DNA of 64,000 nt from Symbiodinium natans (GCA_905221605.1 CAJNDS010001780.1:124001-188000); one strand, 5' to 3'. Numbered from the stretch's first letter, positions 29,615 through 41,332 are shown. Numbers and translations are program-made. Notes: a model not told the origin generated them from the sequence alone.

Positions 29615-29714
29615 CAAATTCGTGCGCCTTCTGCCTTTTCTTCGCGCTTTCTGTCGCGCTTCTGATTCTAGTTCTTCAGGTTCTCTTGGCCAGAGACGCG
29701 TAGGACGAGCTTAG
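29615..29714 (+). CDS. Candidate terminal exon
   Basis: After CATTTAG the frame reads KFVRLLPFLRAFCRASDSSS, then SGSLGQRRVGRA and TAG. Amphipathic, then Ser/Arg-rich. Confidence 0.4.
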
Positions 29715-29959
29715 AGAGGAATCTGCGCGAGACTAACCCCAAACTCAAAACTAAAATCCCTAAACCCTAAACCTTGGACCCTAAACCCTAAACCCCACAC
29801 GGCCCCAAAAAGAAGCTCCTTGTGATGGCCTGGAGTCCTGAAGCAGGATGGCTTTCAGACATCCCCCTCCCCAAACGTTTGCGATCTAGGTCGTGCAGTT
29901 TAGCCTTTATCGGGTTTCGGGAACACCTTTTGCAAGCCCCTGTCTTAATGCCTGTATTT

Positions 29960-30058
29960 CTAGTTCCACGCGCCCGGCATGGAGGTGCATCCGGGCTCGA
30001 TGTCGGCCATCGTCCCCGTGATGGCCTTACAGCGGAGGGGACATTTTCCAACAGCAGC
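29960..30058 (-). CDS. Candidate minus-strand terminal exon
   Basis: After TTTGGCAG|G the frame reads AAVGKCPLRCKAITGTMADI, then EPGCTSMPGAWN and TAG (33 codons). Other frames here are also open. Confidence 0.45.
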   Translation of the reverse strand, partial: AAVGKCPLRCKAITGTMADIEPGCTSMPGAWN

Positions 30059-30303
30059 CTGCCAAACTCTGCACCCAAAACACGCATCCCAAAACCCATG
30101 CACCCTGAACCCTCAACTTAAAACCTAGACTCTACAACACGCGCTCCCGAGCCCTAAAGACTTCTACACATTCAACAGTAAACCGTATGTACATGTTGGT
30201 CGTGCTGCATTTAGGTCCTCCACATCGACACTTTGTTTTCTAAGTACCAGTAGGAGCCCCCCTCATGAGAAGTATCTCCCCAAAAAGCAAAGGGTTTGAG
30301 AAC

Positions 30304-30552
30304 AACCCTAAACCCTAAACCCTAAACCCTAAACCCTAAACCCTAAACCCTAAACCCTAAACCCTAAACCCTAAACCCTAAACCCTAAACCCTAAACCCT
30401 AAACCCAAAACCCTAAACCCTAAACCCTAACCCCTAAACCTAAACCCTAAACCCTAAACCCTAAACCCTAAACCCTAAACCCTAAACCCTAAACCCTAAA
30501 CCCTAAACCCTAAACCCTAAACCCTAAACCCTAAACCCTAAACCCTAAACCC
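30304..30552. repeat. Longest CCCTAAA array of the window
   Basis: About 35 units over 249 bp, with three small breaks near 30400-30440. It is still far too short for a chromosome end and is followed by non-telomeric DNA on both sides. Confidence 0.97.
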
Positions 30553-30553
30553 T

Positions 30554-30636
30554 GCCCTATCGGTGGCCGAGGCCGGGGAGGCCGCACCTCAGGTGCCTCG
30601 CGCGCAGTCAGAAATACCGGGGTTTTATGGGAGCTT
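30554..30636 (+). CDS. Candidate exon
   Basis: Reads SVAEAGEAAPQVPRAQSEIP, then GFYG, directly after the long CCCTAAA array and before a TTTAGGG/GGGGTT tract (30636-30900). Confidence 0.4.
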
Positions 30637-30974
30637 GGGGTTTAGGGTTTCGGGGTTAGGGTTTAGGGGTTGGGGGTTGGGGGTTTAGGGGTTGGGGGTT
30701 TAGGGGTTTTTGGGGGGCTTCGGGTGGAGGGGTTTGGGGGCTAGGGTTGGCTGCTCTAAGGCTTAGTGTTGGCGCTTTCGGGCTTGGGGGGGTCTCAGCA
30801 GCTTGGGGTTTAGGGCTCAGGCTGGTGTTGGGAGGGCTCAGGGTTGAACGGATTGCGGGCTTTTCCTGGCTCGAGGGTTCAGTGGAGGATTTTGGGTTTT
30901 GAGGCTGAACCCCAAACCCTTAGGGTTTCAGGTCTGGGTAGACCTTGTGCCTAGACCCTAATTAAGCCTCAAAC

Positions 30975-31065
30975 CCTGGGCGCGGGGCTTGACTGCCTCT
31001 TGAGGCCACCACGCAGACCTTGCCAGAGACGGGATGTCCCAGGCGTGTTAGCAGAGAATCCAGGG
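30975..31065 (-). CDS. Candidate minus-strand exon
   Basis: Reads LDSLLTRLGHPVSGKVCVVA, then SRGSQAPRPG. The borders were not fixed. Confidence 0.4.
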
Positions 31066-31104
31066 CCCCAAGCCCTAAACCCTAAACCCTGAACCTCATT
31101 TTAG

Positions 31105-31148
31105 GCAAGGCTCTTTGGCATCGGATGAGTCTGAAGCTTTTCAGTCGG
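31105..31148 (+). CDS. Candidate internal exon with canonical donor
   Basis: After CATTTTAG|G it reads KALWHRMSLKLFSR and ends at AGTCG|GTGAGTTT. Confidence 0.45.
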
Positions 31149-31186
31149 GTGAGTTTCCTCCAATGCGGGGGTTTCCGATAAACAGG

Positions 31187-31262
31187 GACCCCTAAAATTA
31201 GACCCCCGGAAAGCAAGATTCCCTGTGTAACAAGGACCCCAAGAAGGTACTCCTAATTTCGG
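31187..31262 (-). repeat. Dispersed repeat family E, reversed copy
   Basis: The reverse complement contains TTAGGAGTACCTTCTTGGGG, then GGGAATCTTG and CCGGGGG, matching the copy at 271. Confidence 0.55.
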
Positions 31263-31501
31263 ACACACCCATGTGAGGCAGGGTCTTTGGTGAGTGTGTA
31301 TTGGCTTCCTTCAAAAAGATCGATGGGTCTAGTTCTTGGGCATCCTTTCATGAGGATCCTACCTCATATGCCCATTCCATAGCTACACACCTCAAAAAGA
31401 AGCCTAAACCCTAAACCCTAAACCCCAAACCCTAAACCCTAAACCCTAAACCCTAAACCTTAAACCCTAAACCCTAAACCCTAAACCCTAAACCCCGGGT
31501 A

Positions 31502-31603
31502 GTCTGCCAAGGGGTTCCCCGTTTGAAGCTGTCCTCAATCATGAGAGTTAAGGCCCGGGATGCGCTCCAACTCCGGGGGGCCTTGGTTCTCTTAGAGCCC
31601 TAG
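31502..31603 (+). CDS. Candidate terminal exon
   Basis: The frame reads VCQGVPRLKLSSIMRVKARD, then ALQLRGALVLLEP and TAG. It lies between CCCTAAA arrays (31408-31498; CCCTAAG array 31609-31760). Confidence 0.4.
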   Translation, partial: VCQGVPRLKLSSIMRVKARDALQLRGALVLLEP

Positions 31604-31608
31604 ACCCT

Positions 31609-31760
31609 AAACCCCAAACCCTAAACCCTAAGCCCTAAACCCCAAACCCTAAGCCCTAAGCCCTAAGCCCGAAGCCCTAAGCCCTAAGCCCTAAGCCCTA
31701 AGCCCGAAGCCCTAAGCCCTAAGCCCTAAGCCCGAAGCCCTAAGCCCTAAGCCCTAAACC
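31609..31760. repeat. CCCTAAG variant array
   Basis: About 21 units, mostly CCCTAAG with CCCGAAG every few units, a locally homogenised variant of the telomere unit. Confidence 0.95.
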
Positions 31761-32012
31761 AATAAACCCTAACCCTTTTGTTGTCATTACCTTGTTGGGA
31801 GGTTTGTTTTTGTTCCTGAGGCCTCTGCTGAATACCCTAAAAAAAATAGAGGTGGGCACTCCGGGCCCCCTACACCCCCACACCTATATCCCCCTTGGGA
31901 GTTTTTTTTTGAAATAAATTTTTGTTCATACAAAACCCCCAGAGGATATTAAAGATAGTATTGCTGTTAAGGTTCTAAGGGGAGTATAGACACCTGAAAC
32001 CACCCGAGCCAG

Positions 32013-32127
32013 GCTCGTCCGTTCCTACCTGCGGGCGCTCGCGACGCGCGTCGCCTTCTGCCCGGGTCTTGGGAAGTCGGTTCGGTTTGGGGCTGCAGGG
32101 CTTTCAGGGTGGTTGTATGATACATGA
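32013..32127 (+). CDS. Candidate terminal exon
   Basis: After CCGAGCCAG|G the frame reads LVRSYLRALATRVAFCPGLG, then KSVRFGAAGLSGWLYDT and TGA at 32125-32127. Confidence 0.45.
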
Positions 32128-32287
32128 ACTACATGAAACTGCCCAGTACTCCAAACCCTAAACCCTAAGCCCCAAGCCCTAAGCCCCAAGCCCTAAGCCC
32201 TAGCCCGAAGCCCGAAACCCTAAACCCTAAACCCTAAACCCTAAACCCTAAACCCTAAACCCTAAACCCTAAACCCCTCCGCTGAGC

Positions 32288-32392
32288 CGAGGCCCTGGGG
32301 TGGTTTCGGCGCTGACGGTGCTGCTCGTGGCGCTCTTCACCGTAGGCTCCCTCGGGGAGCTCGGGGCTTCCGAACTCTCGGTTGGCAGTTAG
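32288..32392 (+). CDS. Candidate terminal exon with hydrophobic helix
   Basis: Reads GPGVVSALTVLLVALFTVGS, then LGELGASELSVGS and TAG. The left flank is a CCCTAAA array (32214-32275), the right flank TTTAGGG-like. Confidence 0.4.
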   Translation, partial: RGPGVVSALTVLLVALFTVGSLGELGASELSVGS

Positions 32393-32550
32393 GGGCTTTG
32401 GGGTTTAGGGCTTTGGGGTTTAGGGCTTTGGGCTTTAGGGCTTTGGGGTTTAGGGTTACCGGCTTCAGGGTTTAGGGTTTTGGGGTTCAGGGTTCAGGGT
32501 TCAAGGTTCAGGGTTCAGGGCTGGTGGGCTAGGGCTCAGGCTGGTTCCCG

Positions 32551-32660
32551 ATGAGCCCGTCGTCGGGAGGGAAGGCATGCGTATTGCAACCGGGTCCTTG
32601 TGCCGCAGGCATCAGCTTAGACATCCGGCTGGCCACGGGGGTGCCTGGCCAAGCGTGGTT
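32551..32660 (+). CDS. Candidate exon(s)
   Basis: ATG at 32551 opens SSGGKACVLQPGPC. After CTTGTGCCGCAG|G it reads GISLDIRLATGVPGQAW. G-rich telomere-like DNA follows. Confidence 0.35.
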
Positions 32661-32862
32661 TGGGGTTGTTTGGGTTTTGGTTTTAGGGTTTTATGGTTTG
32701 GGGTTTAGGGTTGGGTTTAGGGTAGAGGGTTTAGGGGTTGGGGCTGTTAGGTTGTTTGGGTTTTGGGTCCAGGTTCGGTTTTGGGTTGAGGGCCTGGGAG
32801 GCTGTCTGTGCTTGGCTAACCCTAGTATGGTTTCAGGGTTCAGGGTTTAGGGTTTAGGGCTT

Positions 32863-32924
32863 AGGGCAGCAAAGGTTGCACTTTGCGGCTTGTTCAGAGC
32901 TTATCGTGGCCCACAGTAGGATTC
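32863..32924 (+). CDS. Candidate terminal exon
   Basis: Reads AAKVALCGLFRAYRGPQ and TAG, after a TTTAGGG tract. Confidence 0.3.
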
Positions 32925-33322
32925 GGGTTTCAGGGTTTGGTGCCGAGGGTCTAGAGTCTCGCGCTCCGGCTTTGTTCGGAGTGCTGTGGTGTGAGGGATT
33001 AGGGTGTGGGAAAACTTAGTGGGGTTAGATTTGGAATCCATTCGGCCGGAATCCCAAGATAACCCTACTAATCCTAAACCCTCACCAAACCCTCAACGCC
33101 TTCAACCCTTCGCCCGAAGCCTTCAGCCCTCAGGCCTGTAAGCGTAAATCCCTCGACACCGCTCAACATGCCCCAACATCTCCCCAAACAAAAACACACA
33201 ACCAAAAAGAAACACCGAACAACCCTACACCCTAAAGTTGAGCCTTAAACCCTAAACCCTGAACCCTTCAACCCCGAAACCCCAAGAAAAAAACAAGCCA
33301 AAAGCCCTCAGAAAGCCCTCAG

Positions 33323-33416
33323 CGAATCCATCGAGGTGCCGCAGATCTTCCCGACTGGCCACAACCAGGCGCCTGGAAAGTCCCCATGGAATTTTCTGAG
33401 CCGCATGGGTTTGCTT
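33323..33416 (+). CDS. Candidate exon
   Basis: Reads SIEVPQIFPTGHNQAPGKSP, then WNFLSRMGLL, running into TTAGGGTTTGGGG. No gene was seen between here and the retroelement at 33743. Confidence 0.45.
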
Positions 33417-33728
33417 AGGGTTTGGGGTTTTGGGTTTGGGCTTTAGGGTTTAGGAGGTTTAGGGGTTTAGGGGTTTAGGAGGTTTGGGGGTTTAGGGGTT
33501 TAGGGGTTTAGGGGTTTAGAGGTTGAGGGGTCTGGAGGTTTAGGGGTCAGAGTGTTTTGGGGTTTGGGGTTTAGGTGCCTGCCATTCAGGGCTTTCTTAA
33601 GCCTATAGCCCGAGATGCCCGAAGTCACATCTAAACCAAAAAAATGCTCAAAGTCCCTAAACCACCGAAGTCCCAAACCCGAACCATAGTTCTAAGGGCT
33701 TTCGGAGTTCAGAAGTGATTGAAGGAAT

Positions 33729-33742
33729 CCTCCTTCAGGGGC
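33729..33742. repeat. Target-site duplication, left copy
   Basis: CCTCCTTCAGGGGC, identical to 42089-42102. It flanks the 3' end of the minus-strand retroelement. Confidence 0.8.
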
Positions 33743-33909
33743 TTTGCTTTGCTTGCGATTGAGTCGGTACGACGCTCGCCTTGCATTTAAATTCGGGTGA
33801 AACTCTTGTTGGCTGGTGGCGGAAAGCGCCCGACTTTAACCGGCGAGGGAGAAAAACCGTATTCGGAGGCTACGTCGCTCACCCCAAAAACAAAACGGCC
33901 TCTAGCGCC

Positions 33910-35847
33910 TTAAGCAGGACTATGCATGCCTAGTGGCCCCTGTTGCAGCCCCAGCTGTTCAAGCCATTCAATACCCTGGGGGAGAGCAGAATGGAAGTGA
34001 GGCGGGAGTTCGATTGCGATGGGCCCAGTGACTGCAGCACGCACGGCCTGCCCTAGAGTGGAGCAGACACTCTCAGTCCAGGCAGCTTGCTGTTGCGCAA
34101 CTCGCAGGGGGATGCTGGCTCTGCTGGTCAGCGGAAAGCATGCCAAAGGAGGGGCGGACAGACTGAACGTGCATGAGCAACCTGTCAGAGAAAAGGTCAT
34201 GCGCGACAATGGTGGCCAGGAAGGCACGGCGTCCTCACGCACCGTGCTCCTCCGACGCACCGGCTGCTCCGACTCACAAAGCACATCAACACGCAGCAAA
34301 TCAAGCGCATGAGCAGCTGCATCATCACACCTCCCCTGTTCCTGAAGCATTTTCTGCCAGTGCTCTACAGTAGAGCGAAGAACAGTCAGGGGTTCGATGA
34401 AATCGCTGACAACATGCCACGCAGATTCTGCTCCATGGTCCCCCTCTTCCTGCAGCAGCTCAAGCAGTGCCCTTGAAACACCTGAAGGTGGGGGCAATTG
34501 CACGTTGCCTCTAAGGCTTCCGGCAACGGGGAGGGGCGGCTGCTGCGGATGGCCATCACCTGGCGCGACAAGACTGTCTGGCTGAAACAAACCCCAGTTC
34601 GCCCGACACATGTCAGTGTTAGCAAGGTGGTTGCGCAGCTGGCGTGTTCGCGAATAAAGCCACCCGCACCCCAAACAAACCCTATTCTGGGCAAGTAGGA
34701 AGGCCTGATTACGATATCCATGCTTCCTTGCCGCATGGCCTGCCCAAGCAACACGCGTCGCGAAGGAGCGCCGACAGGGAATGCAAGCTTCAGTCATGTC
34801 TTGCTTCTCGGACTCAACAGGGCGTAGTCCTGCAACTCCCCTCAGGACTTGGTATAAAGAGCATAGGGCAGCAACGCACCTATGTCTGCAAAGTTCAAGC
34901 CCAGCAGCTCTGCAAAGGAGTCCCTTGAAGCGCCCAGGCCTCTCAACAGCAAAGTCGCACCACGCCTGCCAACCTTCCTGAGTGCCATGCGGATCCGGGA
35001 GCTCACAAGTATCGCGTACCCAGTCAAACAACCAAGCAACTGAACCATGGAGCAACTCTGCATAAGGGCGATCCTGCCGCAGCAACGCCCACAAGGAGTC
35101 TGGCCCAAATTGCCATAACTGGCGCAAGTACCGCAGGCGCGCAAGGTGCAGGTGCGTGCTGAGGTCCGGCATGGCACATCGCGCAAAAATCACGGACAGC
35201 GGGACGTGCTGATCATCATCATGCGGTATCATGAGGAGCTGCCGATACATGCTGTGCAGGGTCGATGCCAACAAGCGATGTTCGCCCTCCCGAAGGGGCG
35301 GCCACGCACCCGCCCCATAGAAGAGCTTTGTCAGAACAAGGGAGGACAGCAACTGGCCTTTTCTGGAGATCGAAATGCCTCGGGCTTTGTACAGCCTCCG
35401 CCGTCCCTCACGGAATGCCCCCCACGCAGCACCGACTCTCTGGCGTAACTCTGCCATCATGGAGCCGTCGTGGCTCTGAAGCGCACCAAGATGTCGGTGT
35501 GTGCTCACGAGCGGTATTCTGCAAGCCCCCCCGCTTTCACGGAGGACGTGCAGCGACGCATCTCCCCCAAACATCAGCCGACGCGCAACACGCGCTCCTG
35601 GCCCCTTGGGGCTGGCTAAAAGGGCAGTTTTCTTAGGGCCGAACGAAAGGGTCATGCCATGGGCTTCAAAAGCATCAGCTAATACGCCAGCTTCGACAGC
35701 ACACGCCGTGGCGAGGTTGCTGGCACTGTCACACTCAACACAGCTAGCAAGATCATCAGCCCATATCACGTCAGTTAAAGCGACACTCCCATGTCCCTCA
35801 AGAACTGGGTCCAGGGTCCGTTGACCATCCCAAGCAACAGCTGGCAC
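33910..35847 (-). pseudogene. LINE ORF2 part 3: RT motif C, thumb, zinc finger
   Basis: A 645-codon open stretch without its own start (first codon GTG). Near its beginning, IWADDLAS is RT motif C with the catalytic Asp pair. STHRHLGALQ follows, typical of LINE RT motif E, then a thumb/connection region. At about residues 360-415 there are Cys/His clusters (CIPCRRSF...HAARKH, CLGCGWLY...HLANTDMC) that look like nucleic-acid-binding zinc fingers. The last 100 residues lose protein character, so another frame break may exist near 34200. Continues part 2 after a frameshift. Confidence 0.85.
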
Positions 35848-36518
35848 AGCTGTGGCTCCCTGGACTTGCCCGCGATATGCTTGTCACGATGTCGAAGAAC
35901 ACGCCGAAGGACAAAGGCATACACCAGGTCTGCCCAAGCCGATCCCGGGCGCGTTCCACGCCTAGTGAGCACTGCTTGGTCATCGTCTAGAAGCGCAAAC
36001 CAAGTTCCCTGGTGAAGCTCGGCAGTTATAGCTTGCAGCCAGCTACTTGCATCGTCTTGCGCCAGGGAAGGCGAGTCAACGGACATGCCACGCAACTCCT
36101 TCAAAACCTCACAAGAGACACCCAGCCCTTCAACAACCTCGTCGGCAACAGGGGTGGGCTCGGCACGTGGGTGCTGCGACGCCAACTCACGCAGTGTGGT
36201 ATAGTAGGCCGAAGCAACGTCGGCAAACAGTACAGCGACGCTCTTGCCAGCTGCAACCTTGCAACGAACAAAGCTTCTGACGGCATGAATGCCAAAGATG
36301 GTAGAGTGGCCTTTCTTTCCACCGAGATGGGTCTGCTCCGAAACTTTTTGGAAATGTTCGGCAAGTGCTGGGCGAATGGCCTGGTGTAGTGCCTTTGCTA
36401 TGGCCGAAAGGAGGAGGATTGCCCGGTGCGAGTCGCAGTCGAGATGAGATCCTCGCCCCTTGAAGAGGTGAACAGAAGGCCCCCCTTGAAGCCAGCAGCT
36501 TCGGTCCCTCTTAAACAC
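35775..36518 (-). pseudogene. LINE ORF2 part 2: RT fingers and palm, motifs 2 to B
   Basis: A 247-codon open stretch (first codon GTG). LFKGRGSHLDCDSHRAILLL is the motif 1-2 region, FADVASAYY carries the motif A Asp, and TRRGTRPGSAWADL is motif B. After motif B the reading frame leaves RT sequence, and motif C is found in the next frame (part 3). The shift therefore falls at about 35830-35880. The upstream join to part 1 falls at a run of six G/C at 36480-36485. Confidence 0.85.
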
Positions 36519-39500
36519 AGTTTCAGAAGAAGCGGATAGAACACATGCGCTGCTTCGGCGGGGAACATCTTCAGCAAGTCAGAGGGAACCCCGTCAGGCC
36601 CGCAGGCCTTGCCAGCTGGCGCACGCGCAAGCACTTTTTGAAGCGCAGCAAAAGAGGGAACTTCGCAGCGGTCACTCGGCGCAGGCCAGCTCCGCCCATC
36701 TGAGCGCGCGCAAGCCCCAAGCAACACAGCAGGGTCGGCGGCTTGCCCAGCCTCAAGCCCACTGAAATGTTCTCTCCATCGGTCCCTCAACTCCTGAGGT
36801 GTTTCGCACAGCTCTCCATTCTTTTTGCGCAGGGCCGGCAAAACTTCAGGCGCGAAAGGTTTTTTGCGACGCTGCCCGAGTAGGCGTCGGAGAGCACGGT
36901 ACGCCTCACTCCCGCGCCCATCTTGAACCTTGTCGGCAAGCTCGCTTAAATACCTATCTCTGTCGGCCTGGCATGCAGCACGTAGCTCTCTGGCCCGGTG
37001 TGACAGCGCATGGGTTTGCATAGCAGCAGCGTGCCGCGTCTCACGGCGCCAAGGCGAGTCAAGGAAGCAAAGCAGGCCACTGGTCTCACCTGTGCGCCAA
37101 AGGTTGAAGCAAACGAGCAACAGCTGCGTAGAGATCTGCTCCGCTAGTCTCCGCAGTGCCCGGCGGAGGTTGCTAACCTCCCGCTGCAGAGCCCAGGTTT
37201 CAGCAGTGATGTACGCGTGTTTGGGGGCAGAGGGCGCTGTGCTGGAATTAGGAGCGAGGGCAACTTGTAGATGATGTACAACTAAAGCCGCGTGCGCATG
37301 AGCTGAGACTCCCCATGGCACAACTGGCGCAGTCAACAGGGCCTGTCTCGCCTCGAGTGCCCTCCGGGGGTCTGAGAGAACTCGGGGGTCAATCCGACGT
37401 CTCCGCTGAGGGCGCTTCTTTCCTGCGGCTCGGACACAAACCTGGACGTCAACAAACGCGGCCGTGTGATCCTGCACATCGTGACCTGAGTGCAGACCAG
37501 GGTCGAGCCAGGACGCGAGCTGACCCCAGCGCCAGGCAAGAGGAAGGAGCACGAAGTCAGGTCTCGTAGGACGGCCATTTCTTTTTTGGACAAACGTGGC
37601 CGAAGGGCCGTTGTGCACTCCTTCAAAGGAAGAGGGGAGCCAAGCAGCACACGCTTGGAGCAGAGCATGAAGCTGCTCACCCGCAAGGTCTTGCTCCTCG
37701 CCTGCCCAATCAGAGACAGAGTCAGAAACAACGTTGCCTACACTAGCGTTGAAGTCACCGCCAGCAACAACGAGTGTATCAGAGGCATAGCGACGCATGA
37801 GGAGCAAAGTGTCATGCCACCATCGGAGTAAAACCGTGTTTTCTGAACCACGATGAGGGGCGTGCAAGGAAGCAAAGACAATGGTGAGCCCTCCATCAGA
37901 GTATCGCATGATCAGCCTCCGTGCATCAGCATGTAGCATGACGAAGGCCTGTGGTGTAAAACGCAAGGAGGACTTGCCATCACCTGCTCCAACTGCAAAG
38001 TCATTTCCGGTCCGGAACCAAAGCTCAACTCCGAGCTGTCCACGTTCCGCGCCAGAACAATATCTGAGAAAGTCTCCACATCTCAAGGATCCTTTTTCAC
38101 ATCTTGTTTCTTGGAGAGCAGCAATGTCAACACGAAGCTGGGAGAGCTGCCTTGCTAGCAGAGCTGGTCTGGCAGGCTTAAAGGCAAGTCCGACTCCAGT
38201 ATCCGGGGCAACGCCTTGTGGGGCTTCCGCGGCGCCGCTCAGAGTCAAGACATTATACGTGACGACACGAAGAGCAAGTTGACAGTCCTCACGCAACCCC
38301 TCATCAGTGGCTGCAGGGCTTGACATGAAAGGCGCCAAGAGGTCACTGTTTGAGAGCCCGCCGTGGTAAGTGTCGTCACCAAGGCCACCACCGCACGGCG
38401 GCGGCAAGCCGCTCTCCCCTCTCAAACCTCGAATGGCAACTGCAAGCCATGCAACGTCTGGAGCTCCATTAACAAGCCAACGATGATGAAGCGAAGCAAC
38501 CGGACCATCAAAGCCTCCGACGGAAACCCCTCGCCCGGCCGCCTTTGCAACAACATCAGCAAGCTCATTGGGCATTACCCCCGCATGTCCCGGCACGTGC
38601 TGGTAAAGAGGCCGGCGTTCAAGCCATGCTAGGGCAAGATCGTGCACATGCCGAGTGGCCTGCGGTAACCCGTCTGGCGCAAACTGTGATGTGCCAGCTG
38701 CAGCCCCGAGGGCTGGGATGCAGTCTGACAGAAAGACGACTTGCCTGTCACGAAACAGGTTGGTGGCAACGAGTCCACCATACAATAGGCCCAGGCACTC
38801 GGCGAGATATGCATTGAGGTTTTCAGGAGCGCTATCAACCCAACTAGGGACTGAACCAGACAGAACCCCAAAATGGCGCGCCTGAACGTCATAAAAAACG
38901 CAAGCCCAACCAACACAGGCCTGTGCATCCCGCGTGGCAGGCGAGAAGGATCCGTCGGTGAAGCAAAGAAGGGACCCGGCCTGAAAGCCTGCAAGGGTGT
39001 CAGGCCGCCAAGGCAACAAGGAGCTGACACGAACGGCATCACTGCAATCGCAGGATGTTAAGGCCTGCTCGAGAGTTGCTAGTTTGGGCGCACATGAAAG
39101 CAGGTCGGCAGCCTCAGCAGGTCCAAAACCAAGGTCGAGCTCGCCTATGGCAAAGTGAGAAGGCACATCCACAGGTGGCTCAGTCGACCCTTTTGCTGGC
39201 AGGAGTGCAGCCAGTGAAAGCACGCGTGTCTGGGCGCTGGCAGTCGCGCAGCCATCAAAGTGCTCGGCTAACACTGCAAGAAGGGTCCAGGCATCAAAGA
39301 AAGCGAGCTCCCTGGCACGTGGTGTCACATCGTCTAGGACTGTGCGTAGCTCCGGGCCCAGTTCTGCCTCAAGCCAAACACGCGAGTCGCGCGTTGGAGG
39401 GACATGTGAAGCACAGCTGGGGCCGACGTCCCAGTGAAAACCAAGAAGGCCTCGAACTGGTGGTGGTCCAAGACTCCATGCTGCGGGCTCCGGGCGAGGA

Positions 39501-41332
39501 TGCAAGCCAATAGGCGAAGGAGCAGCGGCCCCTACACGAAAGCATTGAAAGGCACATAGCATGAACGCAAAGCGGCCACTGCCAGACCTGGCTCCGCGAA
39601 TGATGGGATCAGCGTTACAGGGACCTCCTTTGAGCGGCACTGCTCTGGTCAAGAGCGAGCACAAAGCAAGGGTCACAAAGAGCAGCCATGTCACAGCCAA
39701 AGCGCAGCATGACTCCGCAAAGCAAGAGGAAACCACGCCAAGGCGACTTAGCAACCAACATCCAACACGCCACACATCGTCAGCATCATGCCAAGCGCAA
39801 TCAACGCGGCAACGGAGTGCTCTTTCAACCAAAAGGGGGTCACCAGGCAGCCGCCCCCTACTGCAGGAACTGGATGTTAGTGCACTCTGATCAACATGTT
39901 TCGCGAACTGTGTCGGCCAGCCCACTATACAAGCACCAACCAGGAACGAGAGACAATCACAAGGCCACTGCGAGAAGAAGTGAGCGGCGTCGCCAAGCAA
40001 GGAAGACACGTGGCAGCCAAAACAACAGGCGCCATTGCGTGACCTGGCGACACATGCAAGGAACAAACGCCAAGCAGGAGCTTCTGACAAAGAAGGAATG
40101 GGGGAGCGGCATGGGGCCGCCCCCTGCGTGACAGCAAAGCCAAACAAAGGTGGCAATGGAGAGAGCGGGGCCATTGAGCACAGGAGCCCGCTGTGGGAGC
40201 AGCGTTGGAAGAAAGTGACCAGCGCGGCGCAGCCTAAACGCGGGGCGCAATTGCACGCGAGCACACTGACAGGGCAGCCTGATACAAAGAAGGCGAACGG
40301 CGCGAATGCAAAGGCGCGCACAGAGGCAGCAAACCAAGAGCCAGCCCAACTGCTGATGACTAACGGATTGGCATGCTGTGTAGGGCAAATGGGGATCGGT
40401 GCGGACCCGCCCCATAGCAAAAGGGTAAAGTGGCCTTCGCTCAGCTCTGAGAAGAGCTGAGGCGAGGTGGACAACACGAATGACGAGGAGTGAGTCAAGA
40501 CAAGGCATGAGCCCCAGGGCGCCACTAGGAGTGAAACGAGAACTAGGGGAAACTCTACAGAACTGCCTATACATGAAGCTAGCCCTCTCTCACCAGCCCA
40601 AACGCCTAACATGCCATCGTGCTCATCATAAGCGTTTGCTTTTCCATCATCCCATCTGGCACCGCCCAGCCAGCGATCCACGCGCAGGGATCTCGAGCTC
40701 AGGGACACCAGATGTTGCTGAGTCGTCACTCCATCCCTCCCAACGGTGGCCCCAAGCTGCTCAGCGGCCGCTCCTCCAGGTCTGAATCGCTGAGCTCCAG
40801 CGCGGCGCTTGACACTGTCCCTGGTCCACTCGACTGCGCAACAGGAGGCGCCGTTGCAGGCTCCACTCCAAAAGGCTGGAGCGCAGCTCGCTTGGCCTGC
40901 AGCTTGGCACGCAAGGAAGCTTCTGGGGGCTGATGAGACGGCGCAGACTTCGTGGCTTCTTTGACGGAGACTTTGGCCCTGGGAGCATGAGGCGACTTCC
41001 TGCCACCCAGCGGTCCCGAAGCAGGGTGGGAAGGAACTCCAGCTGGCGAGGATTGCCTTGACTGCAGCGTCCTTCCAAGGCCTCCACTTGGCGAGGACAT
41101 GTATGGGTCCTTGAGACATGGCCCCGGGCTGTTTGCTGTGTATGCGTTCATCACAGGTGCTGCAGAGGCACTCTCCTGAACTGGTACCGCCACAACAGGG
41201 CAAGGGGTTCGGGCAGCACTCTGTCCGGTGCTCAACGGTGGGGCCTGCTGAAGAAGCGCTCTCTCCAGCACACCAGTCATTGGCGACGCTGGCTCCAAAT
41301 CTTCCATGGCGTTCCGCATCATGTTCTCCCAC
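36398..41332 (-). pseudogene. LINE ORF2 part 1: N-terminal region, RNase H, EEP endonuclease, RT start
   Basis: A 1644-codon open stretch; the first codon (GTG) is not a credible start and the first 200 codons overlap ORF1. Residues about 200-780 are Cys/hydrophobic-rich with no recognised domain. RNase H is at about 786-932 (nt 38975-38535): CFTDGSFSP, LAECLGLLYGG, VFLSDCIPA, then HVPGHAGVMPNELAD, so the four acidic residues are present. The EEP endonuclease is at about 1020-1297 (nt 38275-37440): VTYNVLTL, LQETRC, SLHAPH, GGDFNAS, RPDFVLL and HDVQDHTAAF, all catalytic positions kept. RT begins with KACGPDGVPSDLLK at about 1575, and the frame is lost after GFKGG. RNase H upstream of the endonuclease is the reverse of the common LINE order. 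Confidence 0.88.
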
